Positions 1-11,778 of a stretch of 64,000 nucleotides of DNA are shown here, piece by piece; position 1 is the first letter of the stretch, and the number at the start of each line of letters is the position of its first letter. The notes under the pieces are model-generated. The model had not been told where the DNA came from. It worked only from the letters and a program-made list of their open reading frames with translations, and did no database searches. A program made the translations under genes and the position numbers. The stretch comes from Notospermus geniculatus (Eukaryota > Nemertea > Pilidiophora > Heteronemertea > Lineidae): assembly GCA_002633025.1 (NCBI GenBank), contig NMRB01000048.1, positions 18,772 to 82,771 of the forward strand, given 5' to 3'.

Positions 1-140
1 GCCAGAAAATTGTGTAGAAAAATGTACACAGATGTTTTGACGGCGCGACGTCAACAGCGGAAAAAGTGACGTCAGTACGTCATTTGGGTCTTATACTCAC
101 TGCGCCATCTATTATTCTAGTTTGTCACGCGAGTTCCCCA
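1..140. repeat. MITE family A, right half, cut by window edge
   Basis: Matches the right half of the elements at 14352-14733 and 18776-20169. Ends in GAGTTCCCCA, the family's right terminus. Confidence 0.8.
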
Positions 141-308
141 TTTCATCCCTGTGTGCACACAAAATCTTAAACACATGGTGAGCCCTTCCCCGAAATGCCT
201 CGGCACTAGAATTGTGCAAGAAAAATCGCTAAGGACTGATCAAGTTCATGCAATCCTATGTCCTATTCATAGGGTACTGTCAGAAACAGGCAGCGTTGTA
301 ATATCAAG

Positions 309-462
309 TTATTTTGTGAAGGGTGTAACAGTCTTTTGAATGTGTTAAGAAACTGGTTCCCTGTGTTTGATAATGGGTATGCCCGTTATTTTGTGAAGGG
401 TGTAACAGTCTTTTGAATGTGTTAAGAAACTGGTTCCCTGTGTTTGATAATGGGTATGCCCG
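309..462. repeat. Perfect 77-bp tandem duplication
   Basis: 309-385 and 386-462 read as identical 77-bp copies beginning TTATTTTGTGAAGGG. No mismatch seen, so a recent duplication or an assembly artefact. Confidence 0.9.
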
Positions 463-1159
463 CTGTCTTTGTCTTCAGGGTCATAATCCATGGAGTTCTG
501 ATGCGTGTGTCAATGTGTATTCTGATTGCTAATGGCAAAATATGTCGTCACTTCTGACTGTCAGAGCTCACAATGGTGTCATGGATTCTAGACATTAATT
601 TCTGTGCCCCAAGATCCTACATGTAACTACTCTTCATTCCAGTTCCGATTGGCGTGAGGTTTATCAACGATAGCTCCGCAACGGCTGGGCCGATTTTGAT
701 GAAACATACGTCAATCGACTTGTCTTTCTTGGCGGTACAGCCATCATCACTGTCATTTTCCCGAAAAACGTGACAGAAAAAAGTTCTTTCACAAATCACA
801 GTTCGTGTTTACGGCCGAAATGGCGGCCATTTTGAAATGACGCAATGCATCGTGCACGTGTAAACTGCACTGAACAACATAGCGAAATGAAATGGGTTTT
901 GGAAAAGGGATCCGTTATGCAGGCCTTACGCGAAAAATGAAGATAGCAGAAAGATACCGGCAAGAAAGACAAGTTAATTGATGTATGGTATATTGAATTT
1001 GACCCAACCGTTGTGGAGATATTGGCCGAAAACCTCGCGCCACTGGGATTTGGAATGAACTGTAGGCGCCCAGTTGAGGAACAAGATTAACCTTGGCTGG
1101 ATTGATAGGCACAGAATGCCAGCCCTACTAGGCCTCAATATCCTAGTCTAACCAAAAAA
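463..1159. other. No gene seen
   Basis: Unique-looking intergenic or intronic DNA. A stretch near 640-840 (tcaacgatagctccgcaacgg onward) resembles a dispersed repeat but has no second copy that I recognise here. Confidence 0.5.
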
Positions 1160-1614
1160 TAGCCGCTTTTACACTACCAAAAATTAAGTAAACTTGGACC
1201 GGAACGAGTATGGTACGGCAAAAAAGTGGCAGTGTAAACCTGCGAAGCGTACCTGGTCCAGACCACGAGTGAACCGTACCGTGACCCGCAGAAGGAGGTG
1301 GTCTCGGTCCGGATCAAGTGTGGTACCCCGACCAAATGTGCAGTGTAAACCTGACGCACGGCAAACTGAACCGAGTCCACTTACCTGGGACGGTATTGAG
1401 CATGAGCGCAGTTCGTCCTTGCGTCACTTGCAGGAAAACTCAGCATGATTCGGCGCGAGTTTCTTACCTCCACTGAATGGAGAGCGATGCTTCGGGGACA
1501 TTGCGCGGTGACTCCTCTTTGCAGTCTAAACGGTACAAATGAAGTGGACCTGGTCCGGACCGAGTATGGTTCACTTCAGCTGGATCGAAATGTTCGGCAG
1601 TGTAAACGCAGCTA
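1160..1614. repeat. Palindromic element, TAGCYGC-TTTACACT termini
   Basis: Left end TAGCCGCTTTTACACTACC, right end complementary to TTAGCTGCGTTTACACTGCC. Interior has repeated words (gtggtacc, cagtgtaaac). Confidence 0.75.
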
Positions 1615-1847
1615 ATGGAGGTGTGCCATGCCTCATCTCAACTTTTACTAAAATTCACTCGGTAAATGTGATGTCTACCCGCTGCGTCAGTTCTCCATGG
1701 ATTATCTGGCTTTTGGTAGTTGCAACATGGTTTGGATTTCTTCTGGTGTGGACTTTCTCTTTGCTTGTCCAAATGCAGGAGTTGGCATAGAATATAAGGG
1801 GAATTATCCCTTTCTGTCTTTGTTAAGGTTGAACCTGCCACTGCCAG

Positions 1848-2010
1848 GCGCGGATCTATGGGGCGCGCCCCCTTTCGGCTAACAAATCTGTAAAATTGAC
1901 CATGAAATTATGAAATTTGGAGCAAATCATTGAAAATCACCGCAGGTATCAATGTTTCTAGCACAGTGCGCCCCCTCTTTTCCGAAATCGTGGATCCGCC
2001 CCTGAATGCC
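1848..2010. repeat. Dispersed repeat, GGCGCGGATC termini
   Basis: Starts caggcgcggatc and ends gatccgcccctg. About 70-80% similar by eye to 18165-18330; a related palindrome lies at 55162-55338. Confidence 0.75.
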
Positions 2011-2228
2011 ATTTTGAAATGTCTGTCTCAAAGTATTCCATGTTGAAAAATTCAGTTAACTTGACAATGACATACTATTTCTTTTGGCTGGAAATGCTTG
2101 CGTCGGAAATCACATTGGAAATACCACTCTCGGTACCTGCCACCTCTGAATTTTCTGTGCGGCTGTCTCTGACTGTGCAGGTTTTCTAGGCACTTCAGTT
2201 TGTCCTGCTAGTGCTATCCGTAAAACCC

Positions 2229-2277
2229 TCTATAGAGCTCAAAACCCTCTATAGAGCTCATAAAGCTCTATAGAGCT
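2229..2277. repeat. Short palindrome cluster CTCTATAGAGCT
   Basis: The self-complementary word CTCTATAGAG occurs three times within 50 bp. Confidence 0.8.
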
Positions 2278-2713
2278 GATAATGACACATTGGCACTCGG
2301 AACTTGATTCAATATGTAAAAAAAAACATTTCAAGCCCCTTGCCACTCCCTGTAGTTGAGACTCTGCTTTTCTCAGCTTCAGACCTCAACCTATACTATA
2401 ACTAAGGACTATCTCTCTAAAAAGGTAAACACGTGTTGTGTTGCTAGCCATGTCTGTTGTGTTAGCATCGCATTACACTATACATTTATTTAAAAATAAA
2501 GTGATATTTGTTAGTATTTTAATGGAGCCACTACTAACTTGCGGGTCATTGTTTGGATCACCCAAATGGATTTCTGGCTTCTGTTATTCATCAGTTCCCT
2601 AGTCCTACGTCATGTTACAATCTTTTTCCTCTTGTTTTGAGTTTATAATAAGGTGTTCTGCCCTCCATTGCTGGTGTTTAGAGTATTCAAATCAACCGTT
2701 CTGCTGTCCAGCG

Positions 2714-3666
2714 TTAACCCTTTCACCATGTTCACTGCTGTAGGTGACGATCGTCGCCCGCACTGGCGACTGCCGTAGGCGACCACCATCGCCCTATGCA
2801 AAAGGTGTGTTTAGTTAGTTTGGCTATTCACAGATGGTGCCCCAATCAATTACTGGAATTCCCCTGAGGCTGCCAGAGGCGACCATCGACGCCCTACGCA
2901 GAAGGTATATTTAGTTAGTTTGGCTATAGACCACAGAGTAGTCTCTACATCTGACGATTTAAGAGACTACTGTCGCCCTCTTGATTCTGGCTGTTATTCG
3001 TCGGAATACATGTACGTCCAATCAGAATACGAATCTTCTCTGATGACGTTTCGGCGGCAGGTATTCCCCAAAGAAGCCAAGTTTCCAAGATGGCGTCTGG
3101 CGTCCAACATTTCTCGCTTCGAACATTCAGCGAGGTAGTGCAACGAATGTCAGCGAGATAAACACTCAGTGACCTATCCCAGCGATGTTTTGTGTCATTA
3201 GCTAAACATCCTGGGGATAGTCCGTTGAAGAAACCACCCTGCTATCTCATTTCGACTCCTGTAGCTTGCCGTTAGAGTGCTGCACACAGATGTACACGAT
3301 GTAGGCATGATGTACAGGTCTGCTAACTGAGGCGCGCGCATCCTGCCTGGTAGGAATTCCGACCACACTTCCGGTTTCGAGACCCCGACACCAGTTCCTA
3401 ACGTGCTGCACGGTGGACCCAGGCCTTGCCGTTTGACGGGCGCGATTTTGCATGCACCTTGCAAACAATAGAAATTCTATTGTTTGCGAGGTGCATGCAA
3501 AATCGCGCCCGTCAAACGGCAAGGCCTGTGGAACTGGATACCGGTTTAGTTTGGCTATCACAGATGGCGCCCCATTCAAAATTAGGGGATTCCCCGAGAA
3601 CGGGCAACGGGAAACTCGACACTGGGGCGTACAAGGATCTGGGAAACTCGACAGTGAAAGGGTTAA
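2714..3666. mobile_element. TTAA-flanked element, piggyBac-like termini
   Basis: TTAA at 2714-2717 and 3663-3666 flank CCCTTTCAC and GTGAAAGGG. Inside are direct repeats (2775-2829, 2875-2930, partly 3541-3600) and the palindrome 3421-3527. No transposase frame. Confidence 0.7.
3421..3527. repeat. 53-bp-arm near-perfect palindrome
   Basis: AGGCCTTGCCGTTTGACGGG is repeated inverted; the arms meet at position 3474 with one mismatch. No spacer, so a cruciform or hairpin is possible. Confidence 0.92.
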
Positions 3667-4520
3667 TAGGTAACATGGGCTGGCAGAGTGGCGCAGTGGA
3701 AACATTGGCCCCTATCACCTCTGGGGTACTGTGTTTGATCCTCTATCGGACCCGCTCTCTCCGTGATAGAGAGGGTGACTCTTTGCCAGCATGTTTCCCA
3801 GTAGTTGGAGCCACTCCCATTTGATTGTCAGAAAATGAACTTTTTTTGGATGGGCAGAACACTGTAAAGGTGCTTTCCACGAGGCGCTTTCGGACGCGGT
3901 TTCGGTGGCGGGAGCGGGTGCGAGTGAAACAGCTAAAGGGAAATATGTTGGATCGATTTTTTCCACCCGTGCCCGCTTCCTCTTCCGCGCCTGCAAACGC
4001 CTCATGGAATAGCAGCTTAACACTTCATCTGTTTCCCCTCACAGAGAACCCCTTTTCATGAATTGAATATTTTATGTGACAGTCCCCTTTTTCAGAACTC
4101 TGTCTGTCTCACAGTGCCTCAGCTATCTATAAATTCTTAGTATCCTTCATACAGTTTGCTGCATTTTCTTGGAGGTAGCAAAATTTAAAATAGTTATTTT
4201 TTCCTCCACCCTCCTTTAATATTAAAATGAAATTGTTTATCTTTTGCCAATAGGCTACATTTGTCTGATATTCTTATATTGTTATAACTTGCCTCATGAT
4301 TTAAACCAGATTTTTTGATCGTTTTCATATTTTATTTTCCCTCTGTAACACACTGTTGGATTTGCATCTTGAAATATTTTCATGCAAATATTTGAGTTTC
4401 TGGGAATGTTGGAAGACCCTGTTTGTCATGTCTTCGTCAGTCTATTGATATTTCCCGTATTTTTTAACTCAATTTCCCCTGTGTTTTCCTGGTTCGTTGG
4501 ATGATCATACCAGCAAGGAA
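3667..4520. other. No gene seen
   Basis: AT-rich non-coding sequence, several T runs, no repeat with a partner in the window. Confidence 0.5.
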
Positions 4521-4522
4521 GT

Positions 4523-5350
4523 AAAGGTGCCACTCCACGTGAGAGTTTCTCGTGAAAGTTGGCTCTCTATGGGCGCTGTAGAAAACTATGGACCAGTCAT
4601 TAGTTTCGTTAGTCTTAGCGTAAAGCCCTGTCTCCACTTGGCCCGCAAGTATACTCGTGGTGACTCAGCTGGTGATCCGCCGAGGTTCACAGGCCAAGTG
4701 GAGACAGGGCACCACGAAAGACCTCGAATACATATTCCCGTGAACACCCCATGGGCCTTCCTGGGCACTTGCGGCAGTTTCCAACATGTTGGAAAAATCA
4801 CGGGGCATGCGTGCCGCCCATGAGTTGGCGGGCATACCGCAAATGACCGCGAATAGTGGCGACACATATCTCGGGGATATCGGCGGTGAGTGCCCGCTGG
4901 CGTGGTGACCCGGATGTCGTTCAGAATGAGGTCACTGGCCGGGAGCCAATAGGAGGGCAGGGATTTGTCATGTGATGTCCAAAAAAGTAAAAGAATACAC
5001 GCGGTGGTAAGCAACTTGGGATGGTTCGGACAGGAAAGACCGGATCTCTTGATGATGTGGATCCCCCGAAGATAATGGTGTCAATGGGAAAGAAAAGATG
5101 CCTGAAGCGACAGTATAATCGCGGCGTCCGCCATTGTCGTCTGCATGAATACACACACGCCCCCTGGTGTGATTCCCTGCACTGAGAAAAGCGACCGCAA
5201 AGAGCCGCAAGTACTCAACAGGTGTAGACACGTTCGCGGGCTATTCGCGGTCAAACAGCAAGCACGGGCTATTCGCAGTGGTTCGCCGCGAATAGCCCGT
5301 GCTCGCAGTTCGCGGTCCATCGGCGGTGCATTCGTGGGTACGGTAGACTA
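4523..5350. repeat. Cluster of inverted-repeat elements
   Basis: 4523-4590 resembles the left end of the element at 18575-18743 (gagagttt, gttggctctc). GCCCTGTCTCCACTTGGCC at 4624 is inverted at 4692-4710. 5230-5345 has gcgaatagcccgtgctcgc in both orientations. Confidence 0.65.
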
Positions 5351-5625
5351 GGCTTAAGTCCTCCAGATATCAACAATGGTGAACTGCCCGTCGAGAATCA
5401 ACTCGCTCAAGAAGACTCTCACATGGAGGAGTGTCTTTAATCTCATTGGCTAACAAGGTGGTGGCATTGGAATTGAAGTCCTCCGTCAAGCTCTACACCG
5501 TGCCGTAGTAGGCTTGTTGGAAGTCGGGGTGAATGCTATTAGTGTAAATATGTTAATATTAACAAATAACATACCAGAAATGTTGGTTGTTCGGTTAACC
5601 ACAGGAGTTGTCCTACACTTACCTA

Positions 5626-5954
5626 TAGGCCATTCGTTTACTTCCACGAGCTAGCCCCGGAAGGAACAAGCTGAGCGTGCGCACAACAGCCAGTAATCAA
5701 ACGGTCTCGTGCCTTCCTCGGGGAAACCATCATGGCGGCCACAGACGATAAATTTGTCGCCGTCCACAGTAACTTTCCCTAACGTTGCCGCCATTTTGAA
5801 ACAATGCATCCTGGGAAGGTTCCACGAGAAGCCCACCTCCGCAGGTAGGGCTAGTCGCGCCTGGTCCGAGGAAGCCCCGATGACGCAGTTCCGGTGTAAA
5901 CGAACGGTGTAGAGCCTGTTCCGAGCTAGCTCGTGGAAGTAAATGAATGGCCTA
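5626..5954. mobile_element. MITE, about 30-bp terminal inverted repeats
   Basis: TAGGCCATTCGTTTACTTCC at the left and its near-complement (ggaagtaaatgaatggccta) at the right; 329 bp, no coding potential. Confidence 0.85.
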
Positions 5955-6351
5955 CTAATGATGCTGCAGTTTCTTCTTGTGTGTCAACTATCATTGGAAG
6001 TCAAAGACAAAAATCACAATTGAGAAAAACCGCGAAAAAAATATTTTTAAAAACCTCCCATCTTCTGAAGGCTACCAGGCCTATTCACATCTTTTTGTCT
6101 TATTATGCTCTAATTAGTGGTCTCTTTCCTGCTTGTCTCACCAGGAGGTGCCACAACCCGTGGTATCTCCATCCACCTCTATCATGGAGGACCTGCCCCC
6201 GCTCGTCCCCCAACAACTCCCGGCATTCATACCACAATTCTTTAAGGTAGGTCTGTTCCTGGCGCACATCCGCCACTAGGTGTTGTATCCAGGCTTCAAT
6301 CATCGCTAGGATGAAGGGATTAGTATAGCTTGGGTTTGTCCGGATTTTCAT

Positions 6352-7045
6352 AAGCCAGGCGTACGTCGCACTTGCGACTGGAAGTCACTGATCTGATCAG
6401 TCGCTGGTGATGTAGCAAATTCAGCAACTCAGTAAAACTAGGAGGATCCAATAGACCGTTCTCAAATTGACGTAAACGACAAAGATCTGCGCACTTCCGC
6501 CGAAATCTCAACAACAACCTCGGTCTGAAACTGAATGACGTGACGCAGAGAACCCCACGACAGTGACGTCGAAGACGTTGCGTCAGACTCGACCATTGCT
6601 GAATCATGGATGGGTTCACGTCAGCTGGTTTCAGATCGAAGTTGTGGTTGAGATTTCGGCGGAAATGTGCAGATCTGCGAATTTGAGAATGGTCTATCAG
6701 TTGTCATGTCCTGACCACGTACATCGCACTTGCGACTGGTAGCAGCTCAGGTAACATCCGGGGCATTGAGACTCGACGAAAACTGGCACTGATCAGTCGC
6801 AAGCCCACGTACATCGCAGCGACTGAACGAAACTGGATACACCTACATGTAGTTGCTAGAAAGTTGAACATGTGCAACTCGCAGCGACTGGCAAAATCCC
6901 AGTTCCAGTGAGTCACAAGGGTGTGTACATCAACTCTTTCTGGCGACTGATCAGTTGCCTCCAGTTCCAGCTAGATCCTCCGAGTCCCCAGTAACTCAGT
7001 GGCGACTAGTTGTCTCCAGTCGCAAGTGTGATGTACGCTAGGCTT
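6352..7045. mobile_element. Palindromic element with nested MITE
   Basis: Left AAGCCAGGCGTACGTCGCAC, right end its near-complement (gtgatgtacgctaggctt). A second element (6452-6696) is inserted after ggaggatccaa. Interior has many gcgactg words. Confidence 0.85.
6452..6696. mobile_element. MITE family B copy 1
   Basis: TAGACCGTTCTCAAATTGAC left, GAATTTGAGAATGGTCTA right. Paralogues at 12731-12984 and 29755-30000. The empty site is visible at 12181. Confidence 0.9.
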
Positions 7046-7198
7046 TACATGTCAGCAAGCGACTTTTCTGTGAGCGTGTGACCTTCAAAGGAAACCATGT
7101 CCATGCCAGTCAGACTCCGGCCATCTGGCATACTTGGGACTTATACCCCTCTGTCACAGACCAGTGACAGAAGAGAGCAAGTGCGAAGAACCCCTCGG

Positions 7199-7749
7199 TG
7201 TATTTGAATCCTCGTTCTTGACCACACTTGTGCTGACGTAGTTTGTGTAGTTGCTGACTTAATTCGAGAACGGCAGTCTCGAACGCTGAGAACGCAACCC
7301 GTGTCGGGTCAAGAACAGTGTTCTCCTCACTCCCCATTCAGCGGAGGGTTGAGAAGAACACGTTCTTGGCCCGAGTTGAGTTGCGTTCTCGGCGTTCGAG
7401 ACTGGAGTTAACATCTACGTACATGAACTGGGTCAGCACGAGTGTTGTCAACGAGGATTCAAAGGGCGTATTCGAATCTTCGTTCTTGACCACACTTGTG
7501 CTGACCTAGTTTGTGTAGTTGCTGACTCAATTCGAGAACGGCAGGCTCGAACGCTGAGAACGCAACCTGTGTCGGGTCAAGAACGTGTTCTCCTCAACCC
7601 TCCGCAGAGTGGGGAGTGAGGAGAACACTGTTCTTGACCCCACACGGGTCGCGTTCTCGGCGTTTGAGACCGCCGTTCTCGAGTTGAGTCAACATCTACA
7701 TGAACTAGGTCAGCACGAGTGGTCAAGAACGAGGATTCGAATACGCCCC
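7199..7749. mobile_element. MITE family G, two tandem copies
   Basis: Two palindromic copies of about 270-280 bp (7199-7465 and 7464-7749), each with CGTTCTTGACCACACTTGTG termini and a tcgagaacggcagtctcgaa core. Further copies at 47985-48270 and 62100-62400. Confidence 0.88.
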
Positions 7750-8090
7750 ATGATAATCTTAGGATGGACTCTGGCGGACAACGCAACGACCCAAGCTATA
7801 TTAATTCCCAGTTCTCCGAGCTGAACATGCATGACCAAATCTGATATTAGCTTCCTTCTTTCGTCTAGTCATTCATCGTAGATGCGCCTTTTGTCAATTT
7901 TTCAGCGTCGTTTTGTGAAACATGTCATGCAGATTTTGGTGTAGTTGTACCGTTTCTTTTCATTTGTAGACTTCTGCCTCAAAAAGGGAGAAAAGTGTAT
8001 GTGTTCCTTGTTTTTTATGCACCTTTTATTTTATTATCCTAGGGAAATGCACCTTCTTGAGTACCTATTTCGTTAAGTTATTATCAGAAT
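7750..8090. other. No gene seen
   Basis: Non-coding sequence leading into a minisatellite. Confidence 0.5.
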
Positions 8091-8355
8091 ATTGATGTGA
8101 TCATTTATTGATGATTGATGTGATCATTATTGATGTGATCAGTTATTGATGTGATCAGTTATTGATGTGATCAGTTATTGATGTGATCAGTTATTGATGT
8201 GATCAGTTATTGATGTGATCAGTTACTGATGTGATGGCATGTTGGTGGATTTTGCTGCCTTTATTGATAATTGATGTGATCATTATTGATGTGATCATTT
8301 GTTGATGTGATCAGTTATTGATGTGATGGCATGTCAGTGGATTTTGCTGCCTTTG
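8091..8355. repeat. 16-bp minisatellite (GATGTGATCAGTTATT)
   Basis: About ten units of gttattgatgtgatca, interrupted by a repeated unit ggcatgttggtggattttgc, giving a two-level repeat. Confidence 0.9.
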
Positions 8356-8572
8356 CATCCTGTAGAATTTGACAGGTGTCGGAGTGGCCTCATCTGTGCC
8401 CACCACCAATGTGGTTCTGGGTTCAATCTCCCTGATTGTGCCAGTGGCTTTATCATGTGGTAAAGAGGGCAATCTGTCCTTGACATGGTAGATATTTTCT
8501 TTGGCTCTGGTTTCCTTCTACATACGACAAGGTGGACTTTTCAAAAGGCCAGGTTCCCTTATTCAATCATTT

Positions 8573-9020
8573 GCTGTGGTTACACTACATAAATCCCTGT
8601 GCTTACCCCGGGGATTTTGCGGTTACACCTTTAAATCGCCGAGTCTATATAGACCTGTGTCTAAAATCCCCATGCTTATTAGCCCCAGCGAGCTCGAAGG
8701 GGCAACGCCGGGGCTAATTTAGACTCAGGTATTTAATGTAGTGTAACCCCGAAATCCCCGTGTCTACCTATAGTTCCGAACACCCCGACAGACGGCGATG
8801 CAAATCGATGAGTCATGTGCATGCGTATAGGCTATTTCACATTTCCATTAGCCACTTGATTACGGAGAGTTGCCTACATGCAGTGCCCCTATCGCCGGGT
8901 TACAGAACTTATTACCAATCACATTTTAAGTAGTGTAACCGCTCATCATGTCAACGCCGTGTTTTTTCTGACCTGTGTCTCAAAAAGCACGAGGATTTTA
9001 GATAGGTGTAACCAGGGCTA
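8573..9020. mobile_element. Palindromic element, GGTTACAC termini
   Basis: Left GCTGTGGTTACACTACATAA, right reads as TAGCCCTGGTTACACCTAT on the opposite strand. Interior words (gtgtctaaaatcccc and similar) recur in both orientations. Related to 36535-36918. Confidence 0.7.
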
Positions 9021-9023
9021 ATG

Positions 9024-9108
9024 TTGTGTCAGTTTGATTTTATCTAAACTGGAAGTAAAAAGATCGCCAGGAAAAATGAGGATATCTTGAGGAGTGCAGT
9101 GGTTTGGA
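9024..9108. repeat. 85-bp dispersed repeat, copy 1
   Basis: ttttatctaaactggaagta followed by gaggatatcttgaggagtgc; second copy at 11128-11219. Confidence 0.8.
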
Positions 9109-9194
9109 TCTCTGACTTACAATCAGCATTGACCATGTTGGAATCCCTACTTGAGGTTCGAAACAGGTTGGGATGGTCAGATCCAAAAAATAGG

Positions 9195-9450
9195 GAGGTT
9201 TAGAAATCAAACGATAAACGTAAACGTTAACGACAACGTTATTTTTGTACCGAAAATGCAAAAAAAATCTGGTTAATGTGTAGTATGAAAAATAACAACA
9301 GGGAGGTTTCGCAAGCGCCCGGTTAGGCCATACGACGACGTTTGGGTATACCCAAACAATAGATAAACGTCGTCGTAGGGCCTAACCGGGCGCTTGCGAA
9401 ACTTCCCTATTGTCGTAAAGTTTACATTTATTGTTTGATTTCGAAACCTC
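9195..9450. repeat. Nested long inverted repeat
   Basis: Outer arms gaggtttagaaatcaaacg and its complement end at 9450. An inner pair at 9301-9410 (GCAAGCGCCCGGTTAGGCC) is nearly exact. Confidence 0.88.
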
Positions 9451-9790
9451 TGTAATGCCTCTGAGCTCCATACTACCAGTAATTTGCACCCAGGGATCTT
9501 ACAAATAGTTCAGGATTTTTCATGGATTTAGTGTTCAAATATTAAGATTTCATTTCGTATTTATTTTGCATGATTTCGTGGAATTTTTTTCGAGTGTGCT
9601 ATCGCATTGTGTCAGTTTGTGTTCCTAACATAGAAAAATGTCGTCAACTTGCTATCCCATGCGTTAAATTTGAAACAAACGAAGCAGTTTATCATTTTTG
9701 TTGGTATTATGTAAATACCGGTATATTACTGTTGATGTGTTGACTGTTGCACTTATCCATTCTGTTAATACACCAATTTCATATCTTGCA

Positions 9791-10055
9791 TGATCGCAGC
9801 GCCCCTGGTAGAATTTGGCTTGGCCACTTCCGTTTTCAACCTCACTACCAGGAGTAAGGGAAAGATTTCCTAGATTGAGGTTAAAAAACAAGTGTTGGTT
9901 CCCGATACCGCCGCCAGGGATCCATCCCCTTGTGGCAGCATTAGGAACCAATGCGTGCAATTCAACCTCGAACCAGGAATTTTTTGCCCGTACTCCTGGT
10001 AGTGAGGTTGAAAACTGAAGTGGCCAATCCAAATTCTACCAGGGGCGCTGCGATC
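9791..10055. mobile_element. MITE, GATCGCAGCGCCCCTGG termini
   Basis: GATCGCAGCGCCCCTGGTAG is inverted at 10030-10055; the adjoining about 60 bp are also partly complementary. Confidence 0.88.
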
Positions 10056-10655
10056 GTCCGAGATGTGAAATCGGTGTATTGCCTTGTATCTCTGAAACTT
10101 TCCCAAATTTTCAAAAAAAAATGTGGCTTGAATTCTTATCTGCAGATTTGTGTAGATTTCTCTGTGTTCAGATGCTGCCGATGGAAAAGACATTATTTGC
10201 ATTCCCTCAGAATTTCAGATCGACAGACTTAGAGTAACTGTTTCATTCAAGAAAAGATATTGGATGCAGTTTACCCTTAGAGTACATCAGACTCTGTTGG
10301 AATTTGGGGAGTGGGGGGGGGGGGAAGACCTCTCCACCATGAAGCATACGCTAGACAATTCTCAAAACCAGTTTTGAGCCAAAGGAGCCTCGTTTTCATT
10401 TTCCCCTCCATTTTCAAACTTCAAGTTTTGTTGCTGCATTGAAGCTCTGGGTTTCTGTCCAATTTCCAACTGATTAGGGGCCTGTCCCTGAATCTGCCCT
10501 TGTGAAATGGAAGGGTAGAATGACTGTGATTGGTAGGTGTTGCAGAGGCCTAGGCCCTACTTTTCATGGGAGTTTTGTGTAATTGTAGATTTTAAAACAT
10601 GCAGTATATCAATGGTTACAGTACACTCAATAATTCAGTGGTATCGGCCTCCGCT
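10056..10655. other. No gene seen
   Basis: Non-coding; G run at 10311-10323. No paired repeat recognised. Confidence 0.5.
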
Positions 10656-10931
10656 CGAAGCTGTCACCCTCAACCACTGAAACACTTGGTGCCAAAGTCC
10701 GTTTCTGAACACTAGATGTCACTACCAGTTGTTGACGAACGCGCTCGATCAACCAGCCAAGGAGCGATCAGCCAATAAGAAAATGTTTCATGTTTTCCCC
10801 TAGTTGCATGAAATACTGGTCACTGATTGGTTGATGACAGTGCCATCTAGCGTTCAGAAACATTAGGCCCCATCTGTGCCAGTGGTTGAGAGCGTATCAC
10901 TAGTATTAAGCTTGAGGCCACTGGGGACGAG
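10656..10931. mobile_element. MITE family M, copy 1
   Basis: ctcaaccactgaaacacttg left and its complement-like gtgccagtggttgagag right. About 95% like 37979-38267 by eye. Confidence 0.88.
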
Positions 10932-11127
10932 TGTAGTCAGTGGTGTACATTCACTGTACATTCAGTGATTTGTTTTTGGCCTACCATCTGGGAAAAAAAT
11001 GGCAGACCTTGGCAAGGTATCTAGGTCTACCTACATGACCGATAGGCCATGTAGGTACGCCTAGGCCTTGATACTTTGCCAATCATACATGTAAGATGGA
11101 CTTTTCAGAAGTCTATTCAATCAATGT

Positions 11128-11219
11128 TGTGTCAATTTGATTGGAGAATTTTATCTAAACTGGAAGTACGGTAAAAAGATTGCCAGAAAAAATGAGGATA
11201 TCTCGAGGAGTGCAGAGGT
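11128..11219. repeat. 85-bp dispersed repeat, copy 2
   Basis: Same as 9024-9108, with small insertions (ggagaa, cggt). Confidence 0.8.
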
Positions 11220-11226
11220 ATTAAAC

Positions 11227-11465
11227 TTCCAATATGGCCGCCAGGTGGCGTAACCTGAAAATCATCAAATGTGCTATAACTCAGGAACGACTTGACCCAG
11301 AGCGCTCAAATGAGCTACATGTATGTGGCTCCCTCTAGATGACCTTTATGTGCATGTGAAGTTTTGGCCCGATCGGACATCCAATATGGCCGCCAGGCGG
11401 GATAACCCAACAATCATTGAAGTCCTGCAACTTGGGAATGACTTGACCCAGATTGCTCATAACTG
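11227..11465. repeat. Diverged direct repeat, CCAATATGGCCGCCAGG
   Basis: 11227 and 11380 start copies of about 85 bp sharing ccaatatggccgccagg and gacttgacccaga. Lies about 125 nt upstream of the first recognised exon. Confidence 0.8.
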
Positions 11466-11589
11466 ACATGTATCTCTCTGTCATTACACTGTATGTCCAA
11501 ACGAGTGAGCACATGGTCCATGGACCATTTCATTTTAAAAATGTTTTTTGCCATTTGACAATTCAGTATACACGTATATATCATTTCAG

Positions 11590-11778
11590 AATGAGATGGA
11601 TGAAGACGACTACAACGTCACCTCGACACCCAAACTGCCGACACGTCTTAAAGTGAAGAAGGTGACCCCAAAGGGTGGGGATGAGAAGAGGCCCCGGTCG
11701 ACAAAGAAGGGTGTCCCACCAGAGGAGGTGCTCAGAAAGAGGCTTTGGATGCTTTACAAGGCTGTTCATGATTATGAG
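11590..11778 (+). CDS. PBRM1: PBRM1 exon: linker and helix Z of bromodomain 4
   Basis: 63 codons, phase 0 to 0, after a tttcag acceptor and before GAG|gtgcgt. It starts NEMDEDDYN, runs through a Lys/Arg-rich linker (KVKKVTPKGGDEKRPRSTKK) and ends RKRLWMLYKAVHDYE, the helix Z of bromodomain 4. The preceding exon with the end of bromodomain 3 is not in the window. A palindromic repeat starts nine bases after the donor. Confidence 0.92.

Noticed and set aside
3247-3705. 152-codon minus-strand ORF
   Set aside because: Spans the palindrome 3421-3527 and contains its mirrored translation; no recognisable protein.
4586-5014. 142-codon minus-strand ORF
   Set aside because: Lies in an inverted-repeat cluster; no domain, composition typical of GC-rich repeat.
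1-11589. Upstream exons for bromodomains 1-3
   Set aside because: Searched for ZA-loop (YPDYY-like) and YNEP-like motifs in the ORFs of this region; none seen, so they are probably further upstream.
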